A stretch of 64,000 nt of DNA, from the NCBI RefSeq assembly GCF_900114785.1, contig NZ_FOUG01000006.1, positions 62,001 through 126,000 on the forward strand, given 5' to 3'. A program made the position numbers and the translations under genes. Positions 46,856 to 55,924 of this stretch are shown one piece after another. The notes below the pieces were generated by a model. That model was not told where the DNA came from, did not search any database, and saw only the letters and a list, made by a program, of their open reading frames with translations. The first letter of the stretch is position 1, and every line of letters begins with the position of its first letter. This DNA is from Variovorax sp. OV329 (lineage in GTDB: Bacteria > Pseudomonadota > Gammaproteobacteria > Burkholderiales > Burkholderiaceae_C).

Positions 46856-47614
46856 TCAGCGCGGTGCCAGGCGGATGGCACCGTCCAGCCGGATCACCTC
46901 GCCATTGAGCATGTCGTTCTCGATGATGTGGCGCGCCAGCTTGGCGTAGTCCTGGGGGGTGCCCAGGCGCGAGGGGAAGGGCACGCTGGCGGCCAGCGCG
47001 TCCTGCACCTCCTGCGGCATGCCGAAGAGCATGGGCGTGCCGAAGATGCCGGGAGCGATGGTCATGTTGCGGATGCCGTTGCGCGCCAGGTCGCGGGCGA
47101 TCGGCAGGGTCATGCCGACCACGCCGCCCTTGGAGGCGCTGTAGGCGGCCTGGCCGATCTGGCCGTCGTAGGCCGCGACCGAGGCGGTGGAGATGAGCAC
47201 GCCGCGCTCGCCGGTCGATTCCGGCTCGTTCTTCGCCATCGCGTCGGCCGCCAGGCGGATCATGTTGAAGCTGCCCAGCAGGTTGACGGTGATGGTCTTG
47301 CTGAAAACGGCCAGGGCGTGCGGGCCGTTCTTGCCCACGGTCTTCTCGGCCGGCGCCACGCCGGCGCAGTTGACCAGGCCCGAAAGCTTGCCCAGCTTGA
47401 GCGCCGCGGCCACGGCCGCCTGGCCGTCGGCTTCCTGGCTGACGTCGCACTTGACGAAGATGCCGCCGATCTCGCGGGCCACGGCCTCGCCCTTGTCGAC
47501 CTGCATGTCGGCGATCACCACCTTGGCGCCGGCCTCGGCCAGCATGCGCGCCGTACCTTCGCCCAGGCCCGAGGCCCCGCCGGTGACGATGAATACATTG
47601 CCCTTGATTTGCAT
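46856..47614 (-). CDS. SDR dehydrogenase, 3-hydroxyacyl-CoA dehydrogenase type II-like
   Basis: This 252-residue classical short-chain dehydrogenase has cofactor motif TGGASGLG (residues 11-18), [10 protein letters not shown], and catalytic Ser plus YSASK (Tyr-x3-Lys). The C-terminal [22 protein letters not shown]...NGEVIRLDG is characteristic of HSD17B10/FadB2x-like enzymes that oxidise 3-hydroxyacyl-CoA with NAD. A role in beta-oxidation or polyhydroxyalkanoate turnover fits the neighbouring phasin gene. AGGAGA lies 8 bp before ATG 47614. Confidence 0.9.
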   Translation of the reverse strand: MQIKGNVFIVTGGASGLGEGTARMLAEAGAKVVIADMQVDKGEAVAREIGGIFVKCDVSQEADGQAAVAAALKLGKLSGLVNCAGVAPAEKTVGKNGPHALAVFSKTITVNLLGSFNMIRLAADAMAKNEPESTGERGVLISTASVAAYDGQIGQAAYSASKGGVVGMTLPIARDLARNGIRNMTIAPGIFGTPMLFGMPQEVQDALAASVPFPSRLGTPQDYAKLARHIIENDMLNGEVIRLDGAIRLAPR

Positions 47615-47671
47615 TTGAAGTCTCCTGTGCTGCGGGGGAGATTATGGAAGCGGGCGGCGCAGGCAAAAAAA

Positions 47672-47695
47672 GAGCCCCGTCCGAAGGCGGGGCTC
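47672..47695 (-). terminator. Strong intrinsic terminator of phasin gene
   Basis: GAGCCCCG (47672-47679) and CGGGGCTC (47688-47695) pair around an 8-nt loop. On the minus strand the stem is followed directly by seven T residues. It lies 43 bp past the phasin stop. Confidence 0.92.
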
Positions 47696-47738
47696 AATTG
47701 GATCCCGAGGGACCCAAGGAGACAACTTGTAGGACTGC

Positions 47739-48296
47739 TTAGCGCTTGCGCGAAGCGGTCTGGGCGGTGCTCTTGGCGGCGTTCACGGCCGTGGTCGAGA
47801 CGGCGTTGAAGTTGGCTTCGGCGACGTCGGAAGCTTGCTTGACGGCCTTTTGCACGGACTCGAAGGCATTGTTGGCGGCGGCGACGGCGCTCTTGAGCAC
47901 GGCGACGGCGGTTTCCGAACCGGCCGGGGCGTTCTTGGAGGCGCTGTCGATCAGGCCGACGATGGTCTGCTGGGCTTCGGTGGCCTTGACTTCGAAGGCC
48001 TTGCCGAATTCGGCGCCGGTGCCTTGGGCGATTTCGTACAGGTGACGGCTGTAGGAAGCGGTCTTCTCGGCCAGGGGCTGGAACAGGCTGGCTTGCAGGG
48101 CCAGCAGTTCTTGCACGTCCTTGACTTGCAGGGCGGCCTGGGCGGTCGTGGCGGCTTCGGTCAGCGCTGCCTTGGAGGCGGTCACGTTCAGTTCGACGAT
48201 CTTCTCGACGCCTTCGAAGGCCTTGGTGGTCAGGCCGAACAGGGTTTCGAGGTTGGCTTTTTGGGCGGCGATGAGTTGGTCGGCGGTCAGGGACAT
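47739..48296 (-). CDS. phaP: Phasin (PHA granule-associated protein, PhaP-like)
   Basis: This 185-residue, almost wholly helical protein is rich in Ala, Lys and Gln. It begins [21 protein letters not shown], the standard phasin_2 start, with [18 protein letters not shown] next. It coats polyhydroxyalkanoate granules and limits their size. GGAG lies 8 bp upstream of ATG 48296. A sigma-70-like promoter bracketed by TGC-rich sites precedes it and a strong terminator follows, so it is transcribed alone. Confidence 0.95.
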   Translation of the reverse strand: MSLTADQLIAAQKANLETLFGLTTKAFEGVEKIVELNVTASKAALTEAATTAQAALQVKDVQELLALQASLFQPLAEKTASYSRHLYEIAQGTGAEFGKAFEVKATEAQQTIVGLIDSASKNAPAGSETAVAVLKSAVAAANNAFESVQKAVKQASDVAEANFNAVSTTAVNAAKSTAQTASRKR

Positions 48297-48362
48297 GAGT
48301 TTGCTCCAGTGAGGGTGGTCAACAGTTCGAAAGAGAGTCGTTTAGCTGATCCGCCCATTCAT

Positions 48363-48437
48363 GTTGCGGTGCAGCATGGTTCGAAGTATGCGGCCTGCGA
48401 GTGACGGATTCAAGCCCTTTTTGTTGCATTGCAGCAA
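48363..48437 (-). promoter_or_regulatory. phaP promoter flanked by two TGC-rich (PhaR-like) sites
   Basis: On the minus strand TTGAAT (48413-48408), a 17-bp spacer and CATACT (48390-48385) form a promoter for the phasin gene. Two near-identical boxes, GTTGCATTGCAGCA (48423-48436) and GTTGCGGTGCAGCA (48363-48376), lie just upstream of the -35 and at the predicted start point, 60 bp apart. PhaR repressors of PHA metabolism bind TGC/GCA-rich sites, so these are likely operators. Confidence 0.6.
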
Positions 48438-48475
48438 TTTAGAGGCGGCTTTCTAAAAAGGCAGAATCGCCGCCC

Positions 48476-48913
48476 ATGAGCCGCCCCACGCCCCATCTCC
48501 GCAGCAGCTACCCGGCGTTCCGGGCCATTCCTACGCGCTGGGCCGACAACGACATGTACGGCCATGTCAACAACGTCGTTTACTACAGCTGGTTCGATAC
48601 TGCCGTGAATGCGCTGCTGATCGAGCGAGGTGCGCTGGACATCCACCAGGGCGAGGTGATTGGCCTGGTGGTCGAGACCCAATGCAATTATTTCGCCTCC
48701 CTGGCCTTCCCGGAGACGGTGGAGGCGGGCGTGCGGGTGGCCCACACCGGCTCGTCCAGCGTCCGCTATGAGGTGGGCCTGTTCGCCCAGGGTGCGGAGA
48801 CAGCGGCGGCACAGGGCCATTTCGTTCACGTCTACGTCGACCGGACGACACAACGCCCGGTGCAGTTGCCCCGGGCGCTGAGAGAGGTGGCCGACGCGCT
48901 GCGCGCCGGCTAG
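48476..48913 (+). CDS. Acyl-CoA thioesterase (hotdog, YbgC/FadM-like)
   Basis: This 145-residue single-hotdog protein has the 4-hydroxybenzoyl-CoA thioesterase signature [21 protein letters not shown] (starting at residue 21), where the [10 protein letters not shown] segment holds the catalytic acidic residue. It would hydrolyse acyl-CoA, as FadM or YbgC do; the chain length is not predictable. It is divergent from the phasin gene and converges on a small periplasmic-protein gene. Confidence 0.9.
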   Translation: MSRPTPHLRSSYPAFRAIPTRWADNDMYGHVNNVVYYSWFDTAVNALLIERGALDIHQGEVIGLVVETQCNYFASLAFPETVEAGVRVAHTGSSSVRYEVGLFAQGAETAAAQGHFVHVYVDRTTQRPVQLPRALREVADALRAG

Positions 48914-48924
48914 ACGGCCCCGGC

Positions 48925-49332
48925 TTACTTGCTGGAGGTCTTCATGGCCTTCAGGTCGGCCTTGCCCTTGGATTCGTCGGCCTTGGCCTGCTTCTGGCAA
49001 GCGTCCTTGGCGTCACCCTTCATGTCGTCGCACTTTTCCTTGGCGACCTGATAGGCGGCCTCGACCTTTTCTTCCTGGACCTTGCGGGCATGCGCGTCGC
49101 TGGGCTTGTACTGCTGCTCCAGTTCGGCCTTGGCAACCTTTTCCTTGCCTTCGGCTTCCTTCTTGCACACGTCCTTGGCATTGTCCTTCAACGTGTCGCA
49201 CGCGGTCTTGTCGACCTTGTAGTCGGCTTCGATCTTTTCCTTGGCAATCTTGTATTCGTCGGCGGTCAGGGCAAACGCCTGGCCTGCGGCAAAGCAGGAC
49301 GCCACGGCCAGCATCAAAATGTGTCGCTTCAT
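48925..49332 (-). CDS. Small periplasmic protein with duplicated CX10C helical unit
   Basis: This 135-residue secreted protein has a signal peptide (MKRHILMLAVASCFAAGQAFA). The mature part is Lys/Ala/Glu-rich and helical. Two copies of a unit of about 40 residues are seen: CDTLKDNAKDVC-KKEA and CDDMKGDAKDAC-QKQA, each Cys-x10-Cys and each preceded by a (I/V)EA-Y segment. The four cysteines could lock helical hairpins by disulfides in the periplasm. Function is unknown. It lies beside a CsbD stress-protein gene with the same orientation. Confidence 0.8.
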   Translation of the reverse strand: MKRHILMLAVASCFAAGQAFALTADEYKIAKEKIEADYKVDKTACDTLKDNAKDVCKKEAEGKEKVAKAELEQQYKPSDAHARKVQEEKVEAAYQVAKEKCDDMKGDAKDACQKQAKADESKGKADLKAMKTSSK

Positions 49333-49364
49333 TTTCTATTCTCCTTACGGGTTGGAAAGGGGTC

Positions 49365-49586
49365 TCAGACCTTCTCGAAGAAGGAATTCGGATTGCGGCC
49401 TTCCCAATCCTTGACTTGCTTCTCGGCTTCGTCGCGGCTGATGCCGTGGCGTTCCTGGATGCGGCCGACCAGTTGGTCGCGCTTGCCGGCGATGACATCG
49501 AAATCGTCGTCGGTCAGCTTGCCCCACTGCTCCTTGACCTTGCCCTTGAGCTGCTTCCAGTTGCCTTCGACGGTGTCTTTGTTCAT
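49365..49586 (-). CDS. CsbD-family stress protein
   Basis: This 73-residue protein has the CsbD core MNKDTVEGNWKQLKGKVKEQWGKLTDDDF near its start and a C-terminal GRNPNSFFEKV. CsbD proteins are small, soluble general-stress proteins of unknown mechanism. ATG 49586 is preceded by AAGGAG at good spacing; the open frame upstream is not CsbD-like. It is divergent from pncB. Confidence 0.92.
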   Translation of the reverse strand: MNKDTVEGNWKQLKGKVKEQWGKLTDDDFDVIAGKRDQLVGRIQERHGISRDEAEKQVKDWEGRNPNSFFEKV

Positions 49587-49761
49587 GGCTGAACTCCTTG
49601 CTTGAGGTGGATCGGATGGCAGTTGCCTGCCGCCTGAACTGCACTGTAGGTTCGCGATTGGGAGCCATTGGTAGGAGCGGCGGGGAAGGGTCCGTAGGCA
49701 CCCGCCGACGCAGACCGTGATAATCGGGCGCACGCCCAAGAGAGACTGCGCCTGCGAAAAA

Positions 49762-50997
49762 ATGATCATTCAAAGCCTGCTCGACACCGACCTGTACAAG
49801 TTCACGATGATGCAAGTGGTGCTGCATCACTTTCCGGGGGCGCGCGTCGAGTACCGCTTCAAGTGCCGCAACCCCGGCGTGAACCTGGCGCAATTCGCCG
49901 GCCAGATCCGCGAAGAGGTGCGGGGCCTGTGCCAGCTGCGCTTCAAGGACGCCGAACTGGCCTACCTGCGCTCCATGCGCTTCATCAAGAGCGACTTCAT
50001 CGACTTCCTGGGCCTGTTCCAGCTCAACGAGAAGTACATCAGCATCAAGCCCCTGCCCACCGGCGAGCTGGAGATCGGCATCGAGGGGCCCTGGCTGCAC
50101 ACCATCCTGTTCGAAATCCCGGTGCTGGCGATCGTCAACGAGGTGTACTTCCGCAACACGCAGCCGCAACCCAACCTGTCCGAGGGGCGCGGCCGGCTGG
50201 AAGAGAAGATCAAGCTGCTGCAGGCCGATGGCCTGTCGGACCTGAAGATCGCCGACTACGGCACCCGCCGGCGCTTTTCCAAGGAATGGCACGAGGAGGT
50301 GCTGCGCACGCTTTCGGCCCGGCTGGGCGCGGTGTCGCCACCGCCGGCCAGCGGCCCGGTCAAGGCCATGCCTGCCGGCCAGCCGGCGCAGTTCGCCGGC
50401 ACCAGCAACGTGCTGTACGCGATGAAGCTGGGGCTCATTCCGCTGGGCACCATGGCGCACGAGTACCTGCAGGCCTGCCAGGCGCTGGGGCCGCGGCTGC
50501 GCGACAGCCAGGTCTTCGGCTTCGAGAGCTGGGCGCGCGAATACCGGGGCGACCTGGGCATCGCGCTGTCGGACGTCTACGGCATGACCGCGTTCCTGCG
50601 CGACTTCGACATGTATTTCTGCAAGCTCTTCGACGGCGCGCGGCACGACAGCGGCGACCCGTTCCAGTGGGGCGAGCGCATGCTGGCGCACTACGTGGCC
50701 AACCGGGTCGACCCGCGCACCAAGACGCTGATCTTCAGCGACGCGCTCACCGTGCCGCGCACCATCGAGCTGTACCAGCAGTTCCGCGGCCGCTGCCTGC
50801 TGGCCTTCGGCATCGGCACCAACCTCACGAACGACCTGGGCTACGAGCCGCTGCAGATCGTCATCAAGATGGTTCGCTGCAACGACCAGCCGGTGGCCAA
50901 GCTGTCGGACACGCCTTCCAAGAACATGTGCGAGGACGAGCGCTACCTGGCCTACCTGCGCCAGGTGTTCGACATCTCGCAGCCCACCTCGGCCTGA
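49762..50997 (+). CDS. pncB: Nicotinate phosphoribosyltransferase PncB
   Basis: This 411-residue enzyme of NAD salvage converts nicotinate and PRPP to nicotinate mononucleotide. It has the N-terminal [13 protein letters not shown], the central FGTRRRF-like [12 protein letters not shown] with the His whose phosphorylation couples ATP hydrolysis, and the C-terminal [13 protein letters not shown] 49762 gives the family start; a GATAAT box at 49719-49724 could be its -10. It is followed after 3 bp by an antiporter gene. Confidence 0.95.
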   Translation: MIIQSLLDTDLYKFTMMQVVLHHFPGARVEYRFKCRNPGVNLAQFAGQIREEVRGLCQLRFKDAELAYLRSMRFIKSDFIDFLGLFQLNEKYISIKPLPTGELEIGIEGPWLHTILFEIPVLAIVNEVYFRNTQPQPNLSEGRGRLEEKIKLLQADGLSDLKIADYGTRRRFSKEWHEEVLRTLSARLGAVSPPPASGPVKAMPAGQPAQFAGTSNVLYAMKLGLIPLGTMAHEYLQACQALGPRLRDSQVFGFESWAREYRGDLGIALSDVYGMTAFLRDFDMYFCKLFDGARHDSGDPFQWGERMLAHYVANRVDPRTKTLIFSDALTVPRTIELYQQFRGRCLLAFGIGTNLTNDLGYEPLQIVIKMVRCNDQPVAKLSDTPSKNMCEDERYLAYLRQVFDISQPTSA

Positions 50998-51000
50998 GGC

Positions 51001-52338
51001 ATGGACGGCGCGTCCCTGTCGGCCTGGTGGGGCCTGCCCTTTGCCGGGCTGCTGCTCTCGATCGCGCTGGTGCCGCTGGCGGCACCGGGCTTCTGGCACC
51101 ACCACTACGGCAAGGTGGCCGCCGCCTGGGCGCTGGCCTTCGTGCTGCCCTTCGCCGCGGGCTTCGGCCTGCCGGCCACGCTGCATGAACTGGTGCACGT
51201 GCTGCTGGGCGAATACGTGCCCTTCATCATCCTGCTCACGGCGCTCTACGTGGTGGCCGGCGGCATCTACATCCGCGGCAACCTGCATGGCAGCCCGGGG
51301 CTCAACACGGCCCTGCTGGCCATCGGCGCGGTGCTGGCTTCGCTGATGGGCACCACGGGGGCGTCGATGCTGCTCATCCGCCCGCTCATCCGCGCCAACG
51401 ACAACCGGACGCACAAGGTGCACGTGGTGGTGTTCTTCATCTTCATCGTGTCCAACGTGGGCGGCTCGCTCACGCCGCTGGGCGACCCGCCGCTGTTCCT
51501 GGGCTTCCTCAAGGGCGTGGACTTCTTCTGGACGGCGAAGAACATCTTCCCCGAGACCCTGTTCATCGTCGGCGCGCTGCTGGCCCTCTTCTGGCTCATC
51601 GATCGCCACTACTTCAAGCGCGAGGGCGTGCTGCCGGTCGATCCCACGCCCGACACGGCCCGCCTGGGCTTCGAGGGCGGCATCAACTTCGCGCTGCTGC
51701 TGGTCGCGATGGGACTGGTGCTGCTGAGCGGGGTGTGGAAGTCGCCCATGCGCTTCGAGGTCTTCGGCACCGCCGTGGGCCTGCCCGGCCTGGTGCGGGA
51801 CATCGGCCTGGTCGTCCTCGTCCTGGTGTCGCTGCGGATCACGCCCGCGCGGGTGCACGAGCGCAACCAGTTCGGCTGGGGGCCCATGGCCGAGGTGGCC
51901 AAGCTCTTCGCCGGCATCTTCCTGACCATCGTGCCGGTGATCGCCATGCTCAAGGCCGGCGCGAACGGGCCCTTCGGCGCGATCGTGCAGGCCGTGACCC
52001 GGCCCGACGGCCAACCCGACCCGGCCATGTATTTCTGGGCCACGGGGGTGCTGAGCTCTTTCCTGGACAATGCGCCCACCTACCTGGTGTTCTTCAACAC
52101 CGCGGGCGGCGATGCGGCCGCACTCATGACCACCTACGCCAGCACGCTGGCCGCGATTTCCGCCGGGGCCGTGTTCATGGGCGCCAACACCTACATCGGC
52201 AATGCGCCCAACCTCATGGTCAAGGCCATCGCCGAGGACCGCCAGGTGCGCATGCCCAGCTTCTTCGGCTACATGGCGTGGTCCGGTGCCATCCTGTTGC
52301 CGCTTTTCGTCGTCCAGACCTTCATCTTCTTCCGCTGA
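51001..52338 (+). CDS. NhaD/ArsB-like sodium:proton antiporter family protein
   Basis: This 445-residue inner-membrane protein of the ion-transporter superfamily has about 12 hydrophobic segments. Family-typical segments are ASLMGTTGASMLLIRPLI and NVGGSLTPLGDPPLFLG (both re-entrant-type) and, at the C-terminus, AAGAVFMGANTYIGNAPNLMVK-like sequence. Na+/H+ exchange is the usual assignment, but an organic-anion substrate cannot be excluded. It begins 3 bp after pncB, suggesting co-transcription. Confidence 0.85.
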   Translation: MDGASLSAWWGLPFAGLLLSIALVPLAAPGFWHHHYGKVAAAWALAFVLPFAAGFGLPATLHELVHVLLGEYVPFIILLTALYVVAGGIYIRGNLHGSPGLNTALLAIGAVLASLMGTTGASMLLIRPLIRANDNRTHKVHVVVFFIFIVSNVGGSLTPLGDPPLFLGFLKGVDFFWTAKNIFPETLFIVGALLALFWLIDRHYFKREGVLPVDPTPDTARLGFEGGINFALLLVAMGLVLLSGVWKSPMRFEVFGTAVGLPGLVRDIGLVVLVLVSLRITPARVHERNQFGWGPMAEVAKLFAGIFLTIVPVIAMLKAGANGPFGAIVQAVTRPDGQPDPAMYFWATGVLSSFLDNAPTYLVFFNTAGGDAAALMTTYASTLAAISAGAVFMGANTYIGNAPNLMVKAIAEDRQVRMPSFFGYMAWSGAILLPLFVVQTFIFFR

Positions 52339-52343
52339 ACATC

Positions 52344-53336
52344 ATGACCCGACCCAAGGTACTCGTCGCCCGCGCCATCTTTCCCGAGACCATCGCGCGC
52401 CTGGAACAGCACTTCGACGTCGAAGCCAACCAGGCCGACGAGAGCTGGAGCAAGGAACAGCTCATGGCGAAGCTGCAGGGCAAGGCCGGCGCCTTCACCA
52501 CCGGCACCGAGCGCATCGACGCCGAGCTGCTGGCGGCCTGCCCGGAACTGAAGATCTGCGCCAACATGGCCGTGGGCTACAACAACTTCGACGTGGACGC
52601 CATGACGGCCCGCGGCGTGCTGGCCACCAACGCGCCCGACGTGCTCACCGAGACCACCGCCGACTTCGGCTTCGCCCTGCTGATGGCCACCGCCCGCCGA
52701 GTGACCGAGAGCGAGCATTTCCTGCGCCGCGGCGAATGGACCAAGTGGCGCTACGACATGTTCGCCGGCAGCGACGTGCACGGCAGCACGCTGGGCATCA
52801 TCGGCATGGGGCGCATCGGGCAGGGCATCGCGAAGCGCGGGGCGCATGGCTTCGGCATGAAGGTGGTCTATCACAACCGGTCGCGCCTCGATGCGAAGCT
52901 CGAAGTCGAGTGCAAGGCCAGCTACGTGAGCAAGGAGGAACTGCTCAAGACCGCCGACCACGTGGTGCTGGTGGTGCCCTACAGCGCGGCCTCGCACCAC
53001 ACCATCGGCGCGGCCGAGCTGGCGCAGATGAAGCCCACTGCCACGCTGATCAACATCGCGCGCGGCGGCATCGTGGACGATGCGGCGCTGGCGCAGGCCC
53101 TGCGCGACAAGCGCATCGCAGCGGCCGGCCTGGACGTGTTCGAAGGCGAGCCCAAGGTGCATCCGGACCTGCTCACCGTGCCCAACGTGGTGCTCACGCC
53201 GCACATCGCCAGCGCCACCGTGCCCACGCGCAAGGCCATGGCCGACCTGGCGGTGGACAACCTCATCGCCTACCTCACACGCGGCGAAGCCAAGACCCCC
53301 CTGAACCCCGCCGTCATTTCGGCGTCCCGCAAGTAA
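52344..53336 (+). CDS. D-2-hydroxyacid dehydrogenase (glyoxylate/hydroxypyruvate reductase GhrB-like)
   Basis: This 330-residue enzyme has NAD(P)-binding GMGRIGQGIAKRG near residues 153-165. The catalytic triad region is NIARGGIVDD (Arg), FEGEP (Glu) and PHIASAT (His). It would reduce glyoxylate, hydroxypyruvate or another 2-ketoacid. ATG 52344 is 5 bp after the antiporter stop; the frame is open upstream within that gene but unrelated. It precedes rmuC. Confidence 0.92.
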   Translation: MTRPKVLVARAIFPETIARLEQHFDVEANQADESWSKEQLMAKLQGKAGAFTTGTERIDAELLAACPELKICANMAVGYNNFDVDAMTARGVLATNAPDVLTETTADFGFALLMATARRVTESEHFLRRGEWTKWRYDMFAGSDVHGSTLGIIGMGRIGQGIAKRGAHGFGMKVVYHNRSRLDAKLEVECKASYVSKEELLKTADHVVLVVPYSAASHHTIGAAELAQMKPTATLINIARGGIVDDAALAQALRDKRIAAAGLDVFEGEPKVHPDLLTVPNVVLTPHIASATVPTRKAMADLAVDNLIAYLTRGEAKTPLNPAVISASRK

Positions 53337-53355
53337 GAAGAGAAGAACGCGCATC

Positions 53356-54711
53356 TTGGAAACCTGGATCCTGGTGGGCCTTGCGGCCCTGAACCTGCTG
53401 CTGCTCGTCTGGCTGCTCGTGCGCAAGGCGCCGGCGCCCGAGCACGGCGAGATATTGCAGGCGCTTTCCAGCGCCAACGAGAGAACCGAGCGCGAGCTGC
53501 GCCACGAGATCGGCGAAAGCGCGCGCGGGGCCCGGCAGGAGACCGCGCAGGCCTTCGCCAACTTCCAGCAGAGCGTGCTGCACCAGAGCGCCGAGGCCAC
53601 CCGGACGCAGAACGCGCAGATCGAAGCCTTCGCGCACCAGCTGTCGCTGTTGCAGAAGTCGCTGGGCGACACGCTGTCGACGCAACTCCAGGCATTGGCC
53701 GAATCGAACGCGCGCCGCCTGTCCGAGGTGCGCGCCACCATGGAGGCGCAACTCGCCCAACTGCAGCAGAGCAACACCGCCAAGCTCGACGAGATGCGCC
53801 AGACGGTGGACGAGAAGCTGCAGAGCACGCTCGAGACCCGTTTGGGCGAAAGCTTCAAGCAGGTCGCCGAGCGCCTGGAGCAGGTGCACAAGGGCCTCGG
53901 CGAGATGCAGTCGCTGGCCGTGGGCGTGGGCAACCTGCAGCGCGTGCTGACCAACGTGAAGACCCGCGGCGTGTTCGGCGAGGTGCAGCTCGAAGCCCTG
54001 CTGGAGCAGGTGCTGACCACCGAGCAGTTCGCCCGCCAGGTCGAGACCAAGCCGCGCAGCGGCCAGCGCGTGGACTTCGCGGTGCGCTTCCCGGGCCGCG
54101 GCGACGACGGCGCGCCGGTGTGGCTGCCCATCGATGCCAAGTTCCCGCGCGACGACTACGAGCGCCTGCTCGACGCCCACGAGCGTGCCGACTCCGCGGC
54201 CGCGGAAAGCGCGGCCAAGGCGCTGGAGACGCGCATCCGCGTCGAGGCCAAGTCCATTGCCGAGAACTACCTCGCCGCGCCGCACACCACCGACTTCGCC
54301 ATCCTTTTCCTGCCGGTCGAGAGCTTGTATGCCGAAGTGCTGCGCCGGCCCGGCCTCATGGACGCCATGCAGCGCCAGCACCGCGTGACGCTGGCGGGCC
54401 CCACCACCTTGCTGGCCATGCTCAACAGCCTGCACATGGGCTTTCGCACGCTGGCGCTGGAGCGCCAGGCTTCCGAGGTCTGGAAGGTGCTGGGCGCGGT
54501 CAAGACCGAGTTCGAGCGCTATGGCGAATGGGTGGGCCGTGTCAGGGAGCAGGTGGCCAAGGCCTCCGACACGCTCGACAAGGCCGACACCCGCGCACGC
54601 CAGATGCGCCTGGCGCTGCGCAAGGTCGAAGCATTGCCGGATGCGCAGGCCCAGGCCCTGCTGCCGCTGGTCGATCCGCAGCTGCCCCTGGACGACGAAC
54701 TGGCATCGTGA
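53356..54711 (+). CDS. rmuC: DNA recombination protein RmuC
   Basis: This 451-residue protein has an N-terminal membrane anchor (WILVGLAALNLLLLVWLLV), a long coiled coil (about residues 35-190) and the RmuC nuclease-like domain (RGVFGEVQLEALLEQVL, WLPIDAKFPRDDYERL, LLPVESLYAEVL-like). RmuC limits inversions and recombination at repeats. The start is TTG 53356; no better ATG precedes the anchor. The stop overlaps the next gene (GTGA). Confidence 0.92.
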   Translation: METWILVGLAALNLLLLVWLLVRKAPAPEHGEILQALSSANERTERELRHEIGESARGARQETAQAFANFQQSVLHQSAEATRTQNAQIEAFAHQLSLLQKSLGDTLSTQLQALAESNARRLSEVRATMEAQLAQLQQSNTAKLDEMRQTVDEKLQSTLETRLGESFKQVAERLEQVHKGLGEMQSLAVGVGNLQRVLTNVKTRGVFGEVQLEALLEQVLTTEQFARQVETKPRSGQRVDFAVRFPGRGDDGAPVWLPIDAKFPRDDYERLLDAHERADSAAAESAAKALETRIRVEAKSIAENYLAAPHTTDFAILFLPVESLYAEVLRRPGLMDAMQRQHRVTLAGPTTLLAMLNSLHMGFRTLALERQASEVWKVLGAVKTEFERYGEWVGRVREQVAKASDTLDKADTRARQMRLALRKVEALPDAQAQALLPLVDPQLPLDDELAS

Positions 54712-55889
54712 ACGCGGAACTGCTGCGCCTCATCCTTGCGCAGGTCTGCCTGCACGCGGCGATGACGGGCACGCGGCTGGCGGCGCCCCTGCTGGCACTG
54801 CAGCAGGGCTACAGCGCCGCTGCCGTGGGCGTGCTGCTGTCGCTGTTCGCGCTGACACAGGTCTTCCTGGCACTGCCTGCCGGACGCTATGCCGACCGGC
54901 ATGGGCTGAAGCGGCCGCTGGGCATCGCCGTCGCCTCGGCGGCCATCGGCGCGGGCCTGGCCGGCCTCTTTCCGGTCTTCCCGGTGCTGTGCCTGGCGGC
55001 ACTGCTCACCGGCGGCGCGACCGGCGTCACGGTGATCGTGCTGCAGCGCCACGTCGGTCGCACCACCAGCAACCCGACCCAATTGAAGAAGGTGTTCAGC
55101 TGGCTGGCCATTGCGCCGGCCGCCGCCAACTTCATGGGGCCCTTCTGTGCGGGCCTGCTGATCGACCATGCCGGTCGTGTGCCGGGCGACCTGATGGGCT
55201 ATCGCGTGGCCTTCGCGCTGCTGTTCCTGCTGCCCTTGCTGTGCTGGGCACTGGCCCGCGGCGCGCACGAGGCGCCCAACACGCCGGCGCCGGCCACCGG
55301 CGTGAAGCTGCGCGCCTGGGACCTGCTGGCCGAGCCCATGTTCAGGCGCCTGCTCTTCGTGAACTGGCTGCAGTCGGCCTCGTGGGACGTGCACACCTTC
55401 GTGCTGCCCATCCTGGGGCACGAGCGCGGCCTCTCGGCCTCGGTGATCGGTTCCATCCTCGGCGCCTTCGCGGTGGCCGCGGCCTGCATCCGCATCGTGC
55501 TCCCGCTGCTGGCCTCGCGCCTGAGCGAGCGCCACGTGATCATGGCCGCCAACGTGCTGACGGCCGTCGTCTTCGTGGCCTACCCGTTCGCGCCGGGCGC
55601 CTTGACCATGGGCCTGTGCTCGGTGGTGCTGGGCGTCGCGCTGGGCTCGGTACAGCCGATGGTGATGAGCATGCTGCACCAGATCACGCCCGCGGCCCGC
55701 TACGGCGAGGCGCTGGCGCTGCGGGTGATGACCCTCAACGCGTCCAGCGTGGCGATGCCCATGGTGTTCGGCGCGGCCGGTGCGTGGATCGGCATTGCCG
55801 GCGTGTTCTGGCTGGTGGGCGGCGTGGTGGCGGCCGGCACCCCGGCGGTGAGCCGGCTGCAGGCGCCACCCCGCGCCGATCACGGCTGA
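54708..55889 (+). CDS. MFS transporter
   Basis: This 393-residue protein has 12 hydrophobic segments and the loop PAGRYADRHGLKRPL between helices 2 and 3, typical of MFS exporters. GTG 54708 overlaps the rmuC stop, fixing the start, whereas the upstream open frame lies inside rmuC. The substrate is unknown. Sequence between helices 6 and 7 (APNTPAPATGV) is a short cytoplasmic linker. Confidence 0.88.
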   Translation: MNAELLRLILAQVCLHAAMTGTRLAAPLLALQQGYSAAAVGVLLSLFALTQVFLALPAGRYADRHGLKRPLGIAVASAAIGAGLAGLFPVFPVLCLAALLTGGATGVTVIVLQRHVGRTTSNPTQLKKVFSWLAIAPAAANFMGPFCAGLLIDHAGRVPGDLMGYRVAFALLFLLPLLCWALARGAHEAPNTPAPATGVKLRAWDLLAEPMFRRLLFVNWLQSASWDVHTFVLPILGHERGLSASVIGSILGAFAVAAACIRIVLPLLASRLSERHVIMAANVLTAVVFVAYPFAPGALTMGLCSVVLGVALGSVQPMVMSMLHQITPAARYGEALALRVMTLNASSVAMPMVFGAAGAWIGIAGVFWLVGGVVAAGTPAVSRLQAPPRADHG

Positions 55890-55924
55890 CGCCGCGCGCC
55901 GGCGGGCACGCGCGTGGGCGCGTT

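Noticed and set aside
49345..52014. Minus-strand open frame of nearly 900 codons across csbD, pncB and the antiporter gene
   Set aside because: It spans three well-identified genes, including one on the same strand in another frame; the composition is that of a shadow frame.
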